Part shown: positions 1-9,316 of the stretch, piece after piece
Numbering within the stretch: the stretch's first letter is position 1
How the letters are laid out: the number at the start of each line of letters is the position of its first letter
Assembly: GCF_000294775.2 (NCBI RefSeq)
Contig: NZ_CP015506.1
Coordinates: 4,811,501 to 4,875,500, forward strand
Source: Cytobacillus oceanisediminis 2691
Lineage (GTDB): Bacteria > Bacillota > Bacilli > Bacillales > Cytobacillaceae
DNA length: 64,000 bases
Direction: 5' to 3'
The notes under the pieces: generated by a model
The model's database searches: none
The model's input: only the letters and a program-made list of their open reading frames with translations
What the model was told of the DNA's origin: nothing
Made by a program: the position numbers and the translations under genes

Positions 1-1039
1 ATAATTTCCTGCTTGGCATAGCTACATAAACACGCTCATTTTCAAGAATGTCCATGATCTCAAAATTAATTTCTTCCTTAATTTTCAAGAATTCTCCCCA
101 ATTTGTCGTTTTGGTAAAGAAATAAAGGAAGATATCGAGTCCATTTTCTTTGTAGTCGTCAAAGGTCACAAGAATGGTTTCCGGGTGTATATCGGGATGA
201 TTTTTTAACAGATACTCAATCTGCCCTACCACATTCGCCATTTGATCTTTCGTTGTATCATGAGTAACGCGCAATCTGAAGCTGATTTGCCTTTTCCCCA
301 TCTTGCTCCAGTTTGTAATCGATTCATTGGCTAAAGTAGCATTAGGAACTGTGACCAGCGCCTGGGCAAATGTCCTTACCCTGGTGCTTCGAAAAGAAAT
401 ATCTTCAACTGTTCCCTCCACACTTGGCGTCATAATCCAATCGCCAATCGTGAAAGGCTTTTCAGTAATGATGACAAATCCGCCAAACAAATTGCCCAGT
501 ACATCCTTGGCAGCAAAAGCAATGGCGACTCCGCCTAATCCAAGTCCAGCAACAAAGCCATTAACATCATAATCAAATTCCTGGGCAACCACGCTTATAC
601 TGATTGCCACAATAACAACTCTCAAGGACTTTGAGATAAATGGAATGAGAATATCATCAATTTCCAGATTATACCTAACCTTTAGACTGGTAAAAAGGGC
701 AGATGATGCAGCTGCCATGTTGTACAAGCCCCAGGTAATCATAATGATAACAGACGCTCTAATAATATCTAAAAACAAGGAATTATGCTGGTTTAAGTGA
801 GGAAAATAACCGACAGAAACATAGATTCCTATAATGATAAATAACCACTGAATCGGCTTTTGAAATGAAACAAAAATATGTGAGAAAAAGTCATTTGGTG
901 CTTTTCTGCTAAGCCTTAATAATAGTGTAAATACATATTTGGTGAAAAGCTTACGGAAAATGAGAAACAGCAGGAAAATCCCAATTGATATTCCCAGATC
1001 CACCAATATATCTTCTTTCATGTAAGTTTCCCAGAACAT
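1..1039 (-). CDS. MscS-family mechanosensitive ion channel (3' end outside window)
   Basis: Small-conductance mechanosensitive channel, expected to open in the cytoplasmic membrane under turgor and release solutes. About 346 codons are visible and the C-terminus runs off the window. Hydrophobic segments lie near residues 13-28, 64-78 and 93-108. The Gly/Ala-rich pore helix (about 161-187, with GLGLGGVAIAFAAKD) and the following FTIGDWI at about 196-202 are the MscS hallmark, leading into the beta domain. The ATG at 1039 is preceded by AAGGAGG at 8 bases. It resembles the YhdY/YbdG branch rather than the short E. coli MscS. I translated it by eye because it has no stop inside the window. No partner gene is evident. 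Confidence 0.9.
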   Translation of the reverse strand, partial: MFWETYMKEDILVDLGISIGIFLLFLIFRKLFTKYVFTLLLRLSRKAPNDFFSHIFVSFQKPIQWLFIIIGIYVSVGYFPHLNQHNSLFLDIIRASVIIMITWGLYNMAAASSALFTSLKVRYNLEIDDILIPFISKSLRVVIVAISISVVAQEFDYDVNGFVAGLGLGGVAIAFAAKDVLGNLFGGFVIITEKPFTIGDWIMTPSVEGTVEDISFRSTRVRTFAQALVTVPNATLANESITNWSKMGKRQISFRLRVTHDTTKDQMANVVGQIEYLLKNHPDIHPETILVTFDDYKENGLDIFLYFFTKTTNWGEFLKIKEEINFEIMDILENERVYVAMPSRKL

Positions 1040-1138
1040 ATGAATAACCTCCTTGATGCTATTTGTTATCATAACATAATTCTATAAGACAGGTTATCAT
1101 ACGAAATTCCCTAAAAAACGCATTGGAAAAACCTTTCT

Positions 1139-1507
1139 TCATCCGAAGAGCTTGCCCAGTTCAATACCCAGCAAAGCCAGGAGTATTCCGCCGCCATAGC
1201 TCAATACATTATAAAGAATGAGCTCTTTTTTCCTTTTATCCATATGGAGCTGTATTGCTTCCAGCTTAAATGTTGAAAAAGTAGTGAAAGCCCCCATAAA
1301 ACCAGTGCCGAGCAGCATAAAAAGACTGCCTTCTATTCCTGAGCCCACCATGATTCCAAGAAGAAGGGAACCAATTAAGTTAATAACAAGCGTAGCTGCA
1401 GGGAACCTCGACACAATCCTTTTATTTATAACCTGACTGACCCACAGCCGACATATCGCTCCAAAGAAACCGCCCATCCCCACCATCAGAAAATGAAACA
1501 TACTCAT
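1139..1507 (-). CDS. crcB2: Fluoride-specific ion channel FluC, second subunit
   Basis: FluC/CrcB proteins are small four-helix membrane proteins that assemble as dual-topology dimers and let fluoride leave the cell. This 122-residue copy carries the family signature GTGFMGAFTTFSTF at about 67-80 and the NLIGS motif at 43-47. An upstream in-frame ATG at 1555 exists, but the ATG at 1507 has a GAAAGGAGAAG ribosome site and overlaps the stop of the preceding fluC by ATGA, so translation is probably coupled. Two adjacent non-identical FluC genes usually form a heterodimer with opposed orientations. That is inferred here from the pairing, not shown directly. Confidence 0.93.
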   Translation of the reverse strand: MSMFHFLMVGMGGFFGAICRLWVSQVINKRIVSRFPAATLVINLIGSLLLGIMVGSGIEGSLFMLLGTGFMGAFTTFSTFKLEAIQLHMDKRKKELILYNVLSYGGGILLALLGIELGKLFG

Positions 1508-1881
1508 TCTGCTTCTTCTCCTTTCGTGACTCGGAATCCTAGTCTGCTCATCCATAATCCGCCGAATACACTCGCTGTAACATACAATACTGCCAGAGCT
1601 GTCTTTCCATCGAGAAAGAGTGTTACCGTTTCAACACTTAAGGTTGAAAAAGTCGTAAAGGAGCCAACAAAACCAGTTCCCAGAGCTGTTTTTAAATGGG
1701 CTGGCAAGGAAAAACGCACAAGCAGCCCCGTCATAAGCCAAGCGAGAAGAAAACTTCCCAGCAGATTAACCGTCAAAGTAGCAAATGGAAAAACCACACT
1801 CTCATGAAAGAGGAAAATACCAATGGAGTACCTCAAAGAGGCTCCAAGAAATCCTGCAGCCCCAACTAATAAATAAACCAC
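1504..1881 (-). CDS. crcB1: Fluoride-specific ion channel FluC, first subunit
   Basis: First of two tandem FluC genes, 125 residues from a GTG start at 1881. The GTG is supported by GGGAGG seven bases upstream; the longer reading from 1959 would run through the riboswitch terminator and is rejected. The family motif GTGFVGSFTTFSTL lies at about 68-81, and the glycine-rich first helix (GAAGFLGASLR) at 8-18. It exports fluoride and protects enolase and other metal-phosphate enzymes. The gene follows a fluoride riboswitch directly, which supports the functional call independently of the protein family. Confidence 0.95.
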   Translation of the reverse strand: MVYLLVGAAGFLGASLRYSIGIFLFHESVVFPFATLTVNLLGSFLLAWLMTGLLVRFSLPAHLKTALGTGFVGSFTTFSTLSVETVTLFLDGKTALAVLYVTASVFGGLWMSRLGFRVTKGEEAE

Positions 1882-1915
1882 CCCTATCCCTCCCTTTTTT
1901 CTTAGTTTGTCCAAT

Positions 1916-1957
1916 ATAAAAAGACTCCTGCCAGCTACCTCACAACTGACAGGAGTC
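1916..1957 (-). terminator. Intrinsic terminator forming the riboswitch expression platform
   Basis: GACTCCTGTCA pairs with TGGCAGGAGTC across a loop of about 14 bases and is followed by TTTTT on the minus strand. It overlaps the last arm of the fluoride aptamer and lies just before the GTG start of the first fluC, the layout of a transcription-attenuating ON switch. Confidence 0.9.
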
Positions 1958-1996
1958 ATTAGCCTAAAGGCGGTTAAAGGTGAACTCCATCACCTA
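1917..1996 (-). promoter_or_regulatory. Fluoride riboswitch (crcB motif) controlling the two fluC genes
   Basis: Read on the minus strand from 1994, the segment has the crcB-motif blocks in order: GGTGATGGAGTTCACC, then TAACCGCC, then GGCTAATGACTCCTGTC. The 3' part of the aptamer (GACTCCTGTCA) is also the 5' arm of a terminator, so the two folds exclude each other. When fluoride binds, the aptamer should sequester that arm, prevent termination and switch on fluC. This follows from the established mechanism of the class; the block matches are seen directly. Confidence 0.95.
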
Positions 1997-2083
1997 TTAC
2001 TTTTTATCTTCATTAACACTATAAAACATATGAACAGGGATTAAAAGACCTTTAAAAAATCTTCTTTAACAACATCATCACTA

Positions 2084-2134
2084 TCAAGGCGAAAATCCTG
2101 GTCTCGTCATCCACCTCATATTGGTTTCGGTCAC
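2084..2134 (-). CDS. Possible 16-residue peptide with a strong ribosome binding site
   Basis: AGGAGG is followed after nine bases by GTG and a 17-codon frame ending TGA (VTETNMRWMTRPGFSP). It lies between the MOSC gene and the fluoride riboswitch. An overlapping frame (stop at 2052-2054) encodes a hydrophobic C-terminus, ALIVMMLLKKIF, but has no convincing start. Either may be the remnant of a longer gene. No family is recognised and no function is proposed. Confidence 0.2.
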   Translation of the reverse strand: MTETNMRWMTRPGFSP

Positions 2135-2231
2135 TTTATATGTCCTCCTGTTAAATTTCTTGGAGCAAAAGGTCCGAGGCATCTATTTTTTATTGAATTA
2201 CTATTCTTGCAGAACAAATACTCAGCACATT

Positions 2232-2948
2232 TTATTTAAGTAATATTGCCTCATCCCCAACTCTTATCTCACCACATCGTTCAACTTTTGCCCAAACCCC
2301 AAACATTGCAGCATGGTGAGTTGCCAAGGTTTTCAATATACGAGCATCCTGCTTTAGTTCCTCTTGAGGATTGTTTACCATAATACACCTTTGAAGCGGG
2401 GCAACAATTTTCAGGGTAACACTTTCTCCTACTTGAATTAGCTGATCCACCCATTCATCCTCAAGATACCCTGTTGCTTCTGTTTCGATTACTAGGTTTG
2501 CCCGAAATCGGCGCGAGTCTGCTATTTCCCCTAAATCCTTACTTAACATTTTTAACGCAGAGGTTGTGATGATACTTATGGGCCCTTCATCAAAATGTGA
2601 TATTGACTCTTCCTTTGCCAATGTTACTGGAAACCCTAACAGCTCACTTAGTGCCTTGTTTACCCTTTCCTGATCACCTCGATATTCTGTTCCATCGGGC
2701 ATAGTGATAAGGGGGGTGTCCTGCTCATATTTTGCTTTAAAGTTAAACAAGCCTTCCATCTGCTGAAAGCGCCGTGTAGTCTTTCCACTGCCAAATTTTC
2801 CATCCTCATTTTTAATTGCCCATAAACGGTCTCCCAGTATACCTCGACTATCAACTGGGGCAGAGGATAAAGACTCCCCCAAAACTGATTTCACTGGAAA
2901 CCTATTGATTTCTTGGACTCTTCCAATACGTTCATTCTTTTGATTCAA
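2232..2948 (-). CDS. MOSC domain-containing protein
   Basis: 238 residues, with an N-terminal MOSC_N beta-barrel region (about 8-95, beginning RVQEINRFPVKS) and a C-terminal MOSC domain (about 105-237) ending in CGEIRVGDEAILL. MOSC proteins are related to the C-terminal domain of molybdenum-cofactor sulfurase and to the amidoxime-reducing YcbX/YiiM proteins. A conserved-type cysteine sits in PLQRCIMVN at about 187. The start is TTG at 2948, with GGGGGGA seven to eight bases upstream; no in-frame ATG lies near the first domain residues. No molybdopterin genes are adjacent, so the substrate cannot be inferred from context. Confidence 0.8.
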   Translation of the reverse strand: MNQKNERIGRVQEINRFPVKSVLGESLSSAPVDSRGILGDRLWAIKNEDGKFGSGKTTRRFQQMEGLFNFKAKYEQDTPLITMPDGTEYRGDQERVNKALSELLGFPVTLAKEESISHFDEGPISIITTSALKMLSKDLGEIADSRRFRANLVIETEATGYLEDEWVDQLIQVGESVTLKIVAPLQRCIMVNNPQEELKQDARILKTLATHHAAMFGVWAKVERCGEIRVGDEAILLK

Positions 2949-3475
2949 AGTCTATCCCCCCGTATTTGGCCTAAACCTGCAGTTCGTAAGATTAACTCTC
3001 CTTCATTTTACTTCGTATCCCTTTAAACTTGATCAATAGCAAGTCCGACAAAAAAGAGCGTTAACCCTTTTTGGATCAACGGGAACCGTAACTTATTTAT
3101 ATTTATTAAAAAGTGAGATAAGAAGGCAAGACCAATCTTATTGAAGAAAAACACCGTTAGGTAAGTAAGGAAAAAACAGTATCAGGTAATTGATGCGGGG
3201 TTAAAAAGCGTGTTGAAATATTTATACAAACACAACAGCCAGTGATTTTGTCTGCGGAATATTACTGTGGGCTTTAAGAATGTAACTTCAAATTTTTACG
3301 ATTGGAAGAGGACACCATATTGCAATGTCCCCAATCATTAAAGTGACTTCTCGAAATGCATTAGCCACTTCTCTTTGTTTCGAAAGATAGAGTTACACTT
3401 AACTTTATTCAATGCATTTAAAGCATAACATTGTCAAAAACACTTTAAAGAATCATATAGTTTAAGTTACAACAA
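2949..3475. other. Intergenic stretch with no convincing gene
   Basis: About 530 bases between the MOSC gene and the tmRNA. The only protein-like signal is a hydrophobic minus-strand frame described separately (3023-3154). There is no clear promoter, RNA or terminator apart from the tmRNA terminator at the right edge. The AT-rich, stop-dense remainder looks like decayed sequence. Confidence 0.5.
3023..3154 (-). pseudogene. Possible remnant of a small membrane protein
   Basis: A minus-strand frame is open from 3181 to the TAA at 3023 and reads as a hydrophobic, protein-like C-terminus (GLAFLSHFL, then KLRFPLIQKGLTLFFVGLA). The only usable start is a GTG at 3154 without a ribosome binding site. 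This suggests the 3' end of a gene whose 5' part has been lost. It could also be chance. No family is recognised. Confidence 0.25.
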
Positions 3476-3505
3476 ATAAAAAACCACCAAATATGTATTT
3501 GGTGG
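3474..3505 (-). terminator. tmRNA terminator
   Basis: CCACCAAATA pairs with ATTTGGTGG around a three-base loop, followed by TTTTTT on the minus strand. The 5' arm includes the CCACCA end of tmRNA, so 3' trimming must follow termination. Confidence 0.85.
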
Positions 3506-3859
3506 AGACGGAGGGAGTCGAACCCTCGTCCAGAAATATCGGCACTTAAGCTTCTACGAGTGTAGTCGATATATTCGCAATTCGCTGATCCTTATGCCTA
3601 TCGACGGGCGTCCGGCCAGCTAGCCTGGTTGTTCTCTTCCTTCATCCTCAGGCGGTGGAATCCGGCGTAGCCCACTAAGAGTGAGTCCGCTACCCTACCA
3701 CATGGGCTATGGAGGGGCGAACCGCTAAAGGCCTATTAGGCAGCTAAAGCGAAGTTGTTTTGAGTTTTGCCAGTTATTGGCTTTGACGTTTTAACGAGGC
3801 CGATCCCCTCGACTCGCAACCTAAGCTCGAACTATCCCTGTCGAATCCGTAGCGTCCCC
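3500..3859 (-). ncRNA. ssrA: Transfer-messenger RNA (tmRNA, SsrA)
   Basis: 360 nt RNA that rescues stalled ribosomes together with SmpB and tags the nascent chain for proteolysis. The 5' end begins GGGGACGCTACGGATTCGAC and the 3' end has a TTCGACTCCC T-arm and terminal CCACCA, which form the tRNA-like domain. The tag frame lies at 3736-3771: GGC resume codon, then GKTQNNFALAA and TAA, giving (A)GKTQNNFALAA once the alanine carried by tmRNA is added. The terminal ALAA is the signal used by ClpXP. The tag is shorter than the B. subtilis tag as I remember it. It lies downstream of smpB in the conserved secG-yvaK-rnr-smpB-ssrA order. Confidence 0.97.
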
Positions 3860-3958
3860 ATTATAATAGGTCTGCGTCGAATCTTATTCAGTACGCTGAC
3901 GTTCGGATAAGCTCGAATAGATGAGCTAAAGATTGTGTCACTCGCTGTGACAATTACT

Positions 3959-3986
3959 ATTATAGCACACTGAACTAATTTTTCAA
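3959..3986 (-). promoter_or_regulatory. Sigma-A promoter of ssrA
   Basis: On the minus strand TTGAAA, a 16-base spacer and a perfect TATAAT lie about 100 bases upstream of the mature tmRNA 5' end. The transcript would need 5' processing, as is usual for tmRNA. A second TATAAT directly before the mature 5' end has no good -35. Confidence 0.65.
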
Positions 3987-4002
3987 TTGTAAGGTTCTGG
4001 GT

Positions 4003-4470
4003 TTACATTTTCTGCCTTTCACGGAAAGCACGCTCTACTTCACGCTTGGCTTCTTTCTTCTTCAGATCCTCACGCTTGTCATATTTCTTTTTACCCCTTG
4101 CCAGGCCAATTAAAACTTTTGCATAACCATTTTTAAGATACATTTTTAATGGAACGATCGAATAGCCGACTTCCTTTGACTCGCCAATCAGCTTGCTGAT
4201 TTCTTTTCTATGCAAAAGAAGCTTTCTTGTCCTTAGCGGATCGTGATTGTAGCGGTTTCCCTGCTCATAAGGACTGACATGCATGCCGAAAAGATAGATT
4301 TCATTGTTTTGAATTCTGGCATATGAGTCCTTAAGATTCACCTTGCCCGCACGGATCGATTTAATTTCCGTCCCCTGCAGAACAATGCCTGCTTCGTATG
4401 TTTCTTCTATAGCATAGTCATGATAGGCCTTTTTATTTTGCGCAACCATTTTGCCAGTTCCTTTTGGCAT
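4003..4470 (-). CDS. smpB: SsrA-binding protein SmpB
   Basis: 155-residue tmRNA partner that delivers alanyl-tmRNA to stalled ribosomes. The protein shows the OB-fold core ([19 protein letters not shown], about 27-45), the SYARI and HVSPYEQGN segments, and a basic C-terminal tail ([12 protein letters not shown] onward) that enters the empty mRNA channel. The ATG at 4470 follows AAAGGGGG at about seven bases and gives the usual family length. A longer open frame upstream overlaps rnr and is spurious. It sits between rnr and ssrA, as in other Bacillaceae. Confidence 0.97.
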   Translation of the reverse strand: MPKGTGKMVAQNKKAYHDYAIEETYEAGIVLQGTEIKSIRAGKVNLKDSYARIQNNEIYLFGMHVSPYEQGNRYNHDPLRTRKLLLHRKEISKLIGESKEVGYSIVPLKMYLKNGYAKVLIGLARGKKKYDKREDLKKKEAKREVERAFRERQKM

Positions 4471-4624
4471 GTTGAATCCCCCTTTGCTCCTCTTTCCTGA
4501 AATCAGGAAATGCAGCATCCGTTCTATAGCGGTCTCTCTATTATAGCAAAATTGCGTGCCCCTCTCAACGAGTAGCCCTGCTGAGAAGGGAAAGAGAGAG
4601 CCTTTTCGGCCCTCCCAATTTTCT

Positions 4625-6949
4625 TTACCTCTTCTTTTTCTTCCGCTTTGCTTTTGGCGCATTTTCGTAATGCTTTTTCTCTTTTTTCTTTCTCGGGCCG
4701 CCTGAACTGTTTCCATTTCCCTGGTCAGTCTTACTTCTGCGCGGCTTTTTCTCGCTGCTGCCTGTCTTGAACACCTTTGGAGCTTCACGTGGTTCCCGTC
4801 TGCGGGTTCCCTTCATGCCGACGATCTCAAAATCAATCGAGCGTTCGTCTTTATTTACATTGACGACACGAACAGTGATCTCGTCGCCTATGCGGAACAC
4901 ATTGCCCGTACGCTCGCCAATCATCGCCATCTGGCGCTCGTCATAGCGGTAATAATCGTCCGTCATATAGCTGACATGAATAAGGCCTTCAATCGTGTTT
5001 GGAAGCTCGACAAACATTCCAAAATTCGTAACAGAACTGATGATCCCATCATATTCTTCGCCAATTTTATCAGCCATATATTCCGCTTTCTTAAGCTCAT
5101 CTGTTTCGCGTTCCGCTTCCACTGCACGGCGCTCCATATTGGAAGAATGCTCAGCAATATCCGGGAGCTGTACATTCCACTTTTCCCTTGTCGCCTGATC
5201 CAGCTTGCCTTCAATTAAATAGGTGCGGATTAGTCTGTGGACAATTAAGTCCGGGTAACGGCGAATCGGTGATGTGAAGTGTGTGTAAAACTCTGTTGAT
5301 AACCCGAAATGGCCCAGGCTCTCTTCATAATATTTCGCCTGCTGCATGGAGCGGAGCATCACTGTGGATACAACCATTTCTTCCGGCTTTCCCTGAACCT
5401 CTTCAATGATTTCCTGAAGAGCACGCGGGTGAACGGAATTGGCTGTTCCTTTTACAATATAGCCAAAGTTCGTGATGAACTCGAAAAATCTTCTCAGCTT
5501 ATCTTCCTTCGGATCTTCATGGATACGGTAAATGAAAGGTACATCCATCCAATGGAAGTGCTCAGCAACGGTTTCATTGGCTGCGAGCATAAACTCTTCA
5601 ATCAGGCGCTCCGCAATCGAGCGTTCGCGCAATGCCACCTCTGTCGGATTGCCCTCTTCATCCACAATGACTTTCGCTTCTTTAAAATCAAAGTCGATGG
5701 CTCCGCGATGCATTCTCTTATTACGCAAGATCAAAGAAAGCTCCTTCATCAGCTCGAACATCGGCACAAGCGGCTGGTACCTGTTGATAAGTTCTTCGTC
5801 CTGCTCTTCCAAAATCTTATTCACATCTGAATAAGTCATCCGTTCCGTTGTTTTAATCACACTCTGGAAAATCTCGTGTTTCACCACTTCCCCGTCCGGT
5901 GTAATTTCCATCTCGCAAGAAAGGGTAAGACGGTCCACTTTCGGATTCAAAGAGCAGATGCCGTTTGATAAGCGATGCGGAATCATCGGGATCACCCGGT
6001 CCACTAAATACACGGAGGTTGCCCGCTCTTCAGCCTCCCGGTCGATTGGTGAATCTTCGCGTACATAATACGTTACATCAGCAATATGGACACCAAGTCT
6101 GTAATGTCCGTTTTCAAGCTTTTGGACCATTACTGCGTCATCAAGGTCTTTCGCATCAGCACCGTCAATGGTAACGATGACTTCGTTTCTAAGATCCCGG
6201 CGGTTTTCCAATTCACTTGGATCAATCGTATCCGGCGTTTCTTCAGCTTGCTTAAGCACCTCATCCGGAAACTCAAGCGGAAGGCCATGCTTGTGAATAA
6301 CAGATAGAATATCCACACCCGGGTCATTTTTATGCCCGAGAATGTCAATAACTTCTCCTTCTGCACTCTTTCTGCCTTCTGGATAAGTGGTCAGTTTTAC
6401 AACGACCTTGTGCCCTTCAACAGCGCCTTTTGATGCTGCTTTGGGGATAAAAATATCACTGGCAAACTTTTTATCATCCGGGATAACAAATCCAAAATGC
6501 TTACTTTCCGTATAAGTTCCGACAATTTGTGTCACACCGCGCTCTAATATGCGGACAATTGTACCTTCCCGCCTCTGTCCTGAACTCTCAGTCGTCACAC
6601 GCGCAAGAACGATATCGCCATTTAAAGCATTATTCGTTTCATTGGGCGGGATAAAAATATCATCCATTCCCTGCTCTTCCGGAATGACAAAGGCAAATCC
6701 CTTTGCATGGCCGGAAAGCTTGCCGCGGATAAGATTCATTTTTTCCGGCAAGCCGTAGCGATTGCTTCTCGTCCTGACGACAAGCCCTTTTTCCTCCATG
6801 ACAACAAGTGCCTTGACGAAATCTTTGAAGCCTGTGGAATCCTCTATTCCAAACGCAGCTTCAAGCTCCTGAACCGTCAATGGCTTATACGCTTCATCTT
6901 TCATATAATGAAGCAGCTTGTCGATCAGTTGTTGTATACTATTTTCCAT
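4625..6949 (-). CDS. rnr: Ribonuclease R
   Basis: 774-residue 3'-5' exoribonuclease of the RNase II/RNB family, which degrades structured RNA and takes part in tmRNA maturation and in removal of mRNAs from stalled ribosomes. Domain order: winged-helix start (1-65), two cold-shock/OB domains (about 75-135 and 145-205), the RNB catalytic domain (about 250-580) with the acidic metal cluster [13 protein letters not shown] at 261-273, an S1 domain (about 635-715) and a Lys/Arg-rich tail after about 725. It is in tandem with yvaK upstream (36-base gap) and smpB downstream. Confidence 0.97.
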   Translation of the reverse strand: MENSIQQLIDKLLHYMKDEAYKPLTVQELEAAFGIEDSTGFKDFVKALVVMEEKGLVVRTRSNRYGLPEKMNLIRGKLSGHAKGFAFVIPEEQGMDDIFIPPNETNNALNGDIVLARVTTESSGQRREGTIVRILERGVTQIVGTYTESKHFGFVIPDDKKFASDIFIPKAASKGAVEGHKVVVKLTTYPEGRKSAEGEVIDILGHKNDPGVDILSVIHKHGLPLEFPDEVLKQAEETPDTIDPSELENRRDLRNEVIVTIDGADAKDLDDAVMVQKLENGHYRLGVHIADVTYYVREDSPIDREAEERATSVYLVDRVIPMIPHRLSNGICSLNPKVDRLTLSCEMEITPDGEVVKHEIFQSVIKTTERMTYSDVNKILEEQDEELINRYQPLVPMFELMKELSLILRNKRMHRGAIDFDFKEAKVIVDEEGNPTEVALRERSIAERLIEEFMLAANETVAEHFHWMDVPFIYRIHEDPKEDKLRRFFEFITNFGYIVKGTANSVHPRALQEIIEEVQGKPEEMVVSTVMLRSMQQAKYYEESLGHFGLSTEFYTHFTSPIRRYPDLIVHRLIRTYLIEGKLDQATREKWNVQLPDIAEHSSNMERRAVEAERETDELKKAEYMADKIGEEYDGIISSVTNFGMFVELPNTIEGLIHVSYMTDDYYRYDERQMAMIGERTGNVFRIGDEITVRVVNVNKDERSIDFEIVGMKGTRRREPREAPKVFKTGSSEKKPRRSKTDQGNGNSSGGPRKKKEKKHYENAPKAKRKKKKR

Positions 6950-6985
6950 ATCTTCATCCCTCCTTGGGGAGTTTTTCTTCTGGTA

Positions 6986-7732
6986 TTATTCTTCCCAATC
7001 AAGCTTTTCTAAAAACCCATACACATCTTCGTGCAGCTGATCACGCTCTTTATCGAGAGTAATCACGTGCCCGGATTCTTCGTACCACTTCAGCTGCTTT
7101 AAGTCATTCTCCACTTCATTAAAAATGATATTAGCACTGTCCGTGTTGATCATATGGTCATGTCGTGCCTGTACAACAAATGTTGGGGAGTAAATCATAT
7201 CCACATGATTTCGCACATCCGCGATCAGCTCCTGGAGTGCCTTTAATGTATTCATCGGTGTTTTTTGGAACTCTTCCATTTCCTGTTCAATTTGTTCTTC
7301 CGGCTTACCTTCAAGTCTCTTATATTCTCTCGCGTAGCTCAGAATTCCTTCATACATGACTTCTTCGCTTTTTATGTACATAGGTGCGCACATCGGAACA
7401 ATACCCTTTACAGGTACAGTGTAACCCAATTTAAGGGAAAATACGCCGCCAAGGGAAAGTCCGGCCACTGCAATTTCTTTATGTCCCTTGTTTTTTAGAA
7501 ATTCATACCCTTCCACCACATCTTTCCACCAGTCTTCCGGGCCTGTATGAACCAGCTCTTCTGGCGGAACTCCATGTCCCTTATACTGCGGGGCATGGCA
7601 GGTGTATCCCTTCGTTTCAAGAAATCTTGCCATCATTCTTACATCTGCTGTATTTCCGGTAAAACCATGCAGCAGCAGGACTGCTCTTTTTCCATTTCCA
7701 AATGTAAACGGTTTTGGCGCCACAACTCTCAT
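6986..7732 (-). CDS. yvaK: Carboxylesterase (YvaK/Est30 family)
   Basis: 248-residue alpha/beta hydrolase that cleaves short-chain carboxyl esters. HGFTG (22-26) forms the oxyanion region, GLSLGG (91-96) carries the nucleophile Ser93, and the Asp and His of the triad are in QARHD and ESGHVITLD near the C-terminus. The ATG at 7732 has AAAGGAG nine bases upstream and gives the usual length; the extension to 7831 is rejected. It lies between secG and rnr in the conserved Bacillus order. Its physiological substrate is unknown in the family. Confidence 0.92.
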   Translation of the reverse strand: MRVVAPKPFTFGNGKRAVLLLHGFTGNTADVRMMARFLETKGYTCHAPQYKGHGVPPEELVHTGPEDWWKDVVEGYEFLKNKGHKEIAVAGLSLGGVFSLKLGYTVPVKGIVPMCAPMYIKSEEVMYEGILSYAREYKRLEGKPEEQIEQEMEEFQKTPMNTLKALQELIADVRNHVDMIYSPTFVVQARHDHMINTDSANIIFNEVENDLKQLKWYEESGHVITLDKERDQLHEDVYGFLEKLDWEE

Positions 7733-7900
7733 TGATAAAACTCCTTTTACCTTTATAATTCCTATATTTTTATTAATCAAACGTTTGATTAATTCTGCAT
7801 TCCTTATTTTTAGCAAACAGCGGGGCAACATGCCAATAAAAAAGCTTTCTTATGTAAAAAATGTGAACGTTAGCCAAAATAGGCAAATGTACAGAGCCAA

Positions 7901-7933
7901 AAATAAAAGCCTGACCTTCTGAAGGCCAGGCGC
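7901..7933 (-). terminator. secG terminator
   Basis: GCCTGGCC TTCAGAA GGTCAGGC hairpin followed by TTTTATTTTT on the minus strand, ten bases after the secG stop. The carboxylesterase gene therefore probably has its own promoter. Confidence 0.85.
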
Positions 7934-7942
7934 TGCATTCAT

Positions 7943-8176
7943 TTATATCGCGAAATAAGAAACTAAAACAGTAAGGATAAAGAATAAAACAGAAAGAACG
8001 ATCGTGATGCGGTGAAGAATCAGATCAATCCCGCGTGCTTTTTGCTTTCCAAAAAGCTGCTCAGCTCCCCCTGAAATGGCACCGGAAAGACCTGCGCTTT
8101 TACCAGACTGAAGGAGTACAACTACAATTAGGCCAATCGAAACTATGACTAAAAGGGTAATCAATAATGTATGCAT
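7943..8176 (-). CDS. secG: Preprotein translocase subunit SecG
   Basis: 77-residue integral membrane subunit of the SecYEG channel. Two hydrophobic helices (about 3-21 and 50-75) flank the conserved cytosolic loop [20 protein letters not shown], the SecG signature. It is preceded by AGGAGGTGG seven bases before ATG. As in B. subtilis it heads the cluster leading to yvaK and rnr. Confidence 0.95.
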   Translation of the reverse strand: MHTLLITLLVIVSIGLIVVVLLQSGKSAGLSGAISGGAEQLFGKQKARGIDLILHRITIVLSVLFFILTVLVSYFAI

Positions 8177-8305
8177 GAAGCCACCTCCTGAAAACGTACA
8201 ATCACATTATTCTTAATTTATCACATTTTTATTGCATAAACAATAAGATTTTGGCAGGACCTGTTAGTTGGAAGGACTTTTATAGCAGCTGAGAGAATTT
8301 ATATT

Positions 8306-9312
8306 GTGAAAGGAATGATGCCGTTGATCATAAAAGAGCGGAAAATATCAAATTTTATTCTTAGCATTAATGCCTTATTGAGTAGACTCCCCTATCACAT
8401 CCAAAAAGGGGTCTCATCGAAAGTGATTAACGAAGCGAAAAGCAGGTATTCGCGGAGAAGAGGCTGTGGACTACTTTTTAAAAGATTTACCTGAGTTCAT
8501 AATCGTTAAAGATACTCGGCTTTCCAATGGCAACGGAGACTTCTTTCAAATCGATATGCTTCTCCTATGCCCAATCTTCCTTCTTATCCTCGAAATTAAG
8601 AACATCTCCGGCACTCTTTATTTTGACCCCGCATTTAACCAGCTGAAAATGAGCAAGCAAGAAAATGAAAGAGGTTTTCGATCCTTTAATACAAGCTAAA
8701 AGGCAGCAAAAGGAACTTGGAAAATGGCTGGCTGATCATAAGATTCACACACCCATTGAATATCTTGTTGTAATCAGTAATCCTTCTACTGTTATCAAGA
8801 CTTCCTCTTATCACAAATTGGCCATAGAAAAGGTGCTGCATGCGAGCCATTTGAGAGAAAGGATAGATAAACTAAAGGAGAACTATCCGGCAGAGACATT
8901 AACAGACAGAGAGATCAGAAAGTTAAGCAGAGCTATTACAAAAAAGAATATCCCTGCGAATTACAATGTCCTAAAATACTATGACATTGATATAAAAGAG
9001 ATTATTACCGGCATTCAATGTCCTGAATGCAGCAGATTTTCAATGAAAAGGATGCTGGGCACCTGGAAATGCAGTAATTGCCATACTGCTGATAAGGAAG
9101 CACATATTAGAACCCTCCATGATTACCTTCTTTCGATTAGTTCCTCCATTACGAATCAGCAATTTCGGGAATTCACCCATTTATCTTCCTCAAATATTGC
9201 CAAAAAGCTGCTTACTGCGCTGAAACTTCCCTTTTCCAGTTCATATAAAGACCGAACCTATCAATTATCTGCCGATTTTTTTGAGAGACTCCATTTTACC
9301 AGCCGAAAGTGA
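8306..9312 (+). pseudogene. NERD-domain (nuclease-related) protein broken by two frameshifts
   Basis: Three overlapping frames (8306-8494, 8466-8699, 8665-9312) join into one NERD-type protein of about 330 residues if two shifts are repaired. An extra T near 8449-8450 turns YRGEEAVDYFLKDLPE into another frame, and a second shift near 8675-8680 interrupts GF(S)DPLIQAKRQ. The NERD core is readable (FFQIDMLLL, LILEIKNISGTLYFD), followed by a C-terminal region with a CPEC/CSNC zinc ribbon at about 9020-9085. The start is probably the TTG at 8321 (LIIKERK) behind AAAGGA. NERD proteins are thought to process nucleic acids. Two assembly errors would give the same picture, but independent shifts favour decay. 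Confidence 0.85.
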
Positions 9313-9316
9313 ATAT

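Noticed and set aside
3736-4788. Long minus-strand frame extending SmpB N-terminally to 4788
   Set aside because: The extension is basic and low in complexity, overlaps the end of rnr, and has no ribosome site; the ATG at 4470 has one and gives the family length.
5309-5830. 173-codon plus-strand frame inside rnr
   Set aside because: Antisense to strongly conserved RNase R codons, no ribosome site, composition of a shadow frame.
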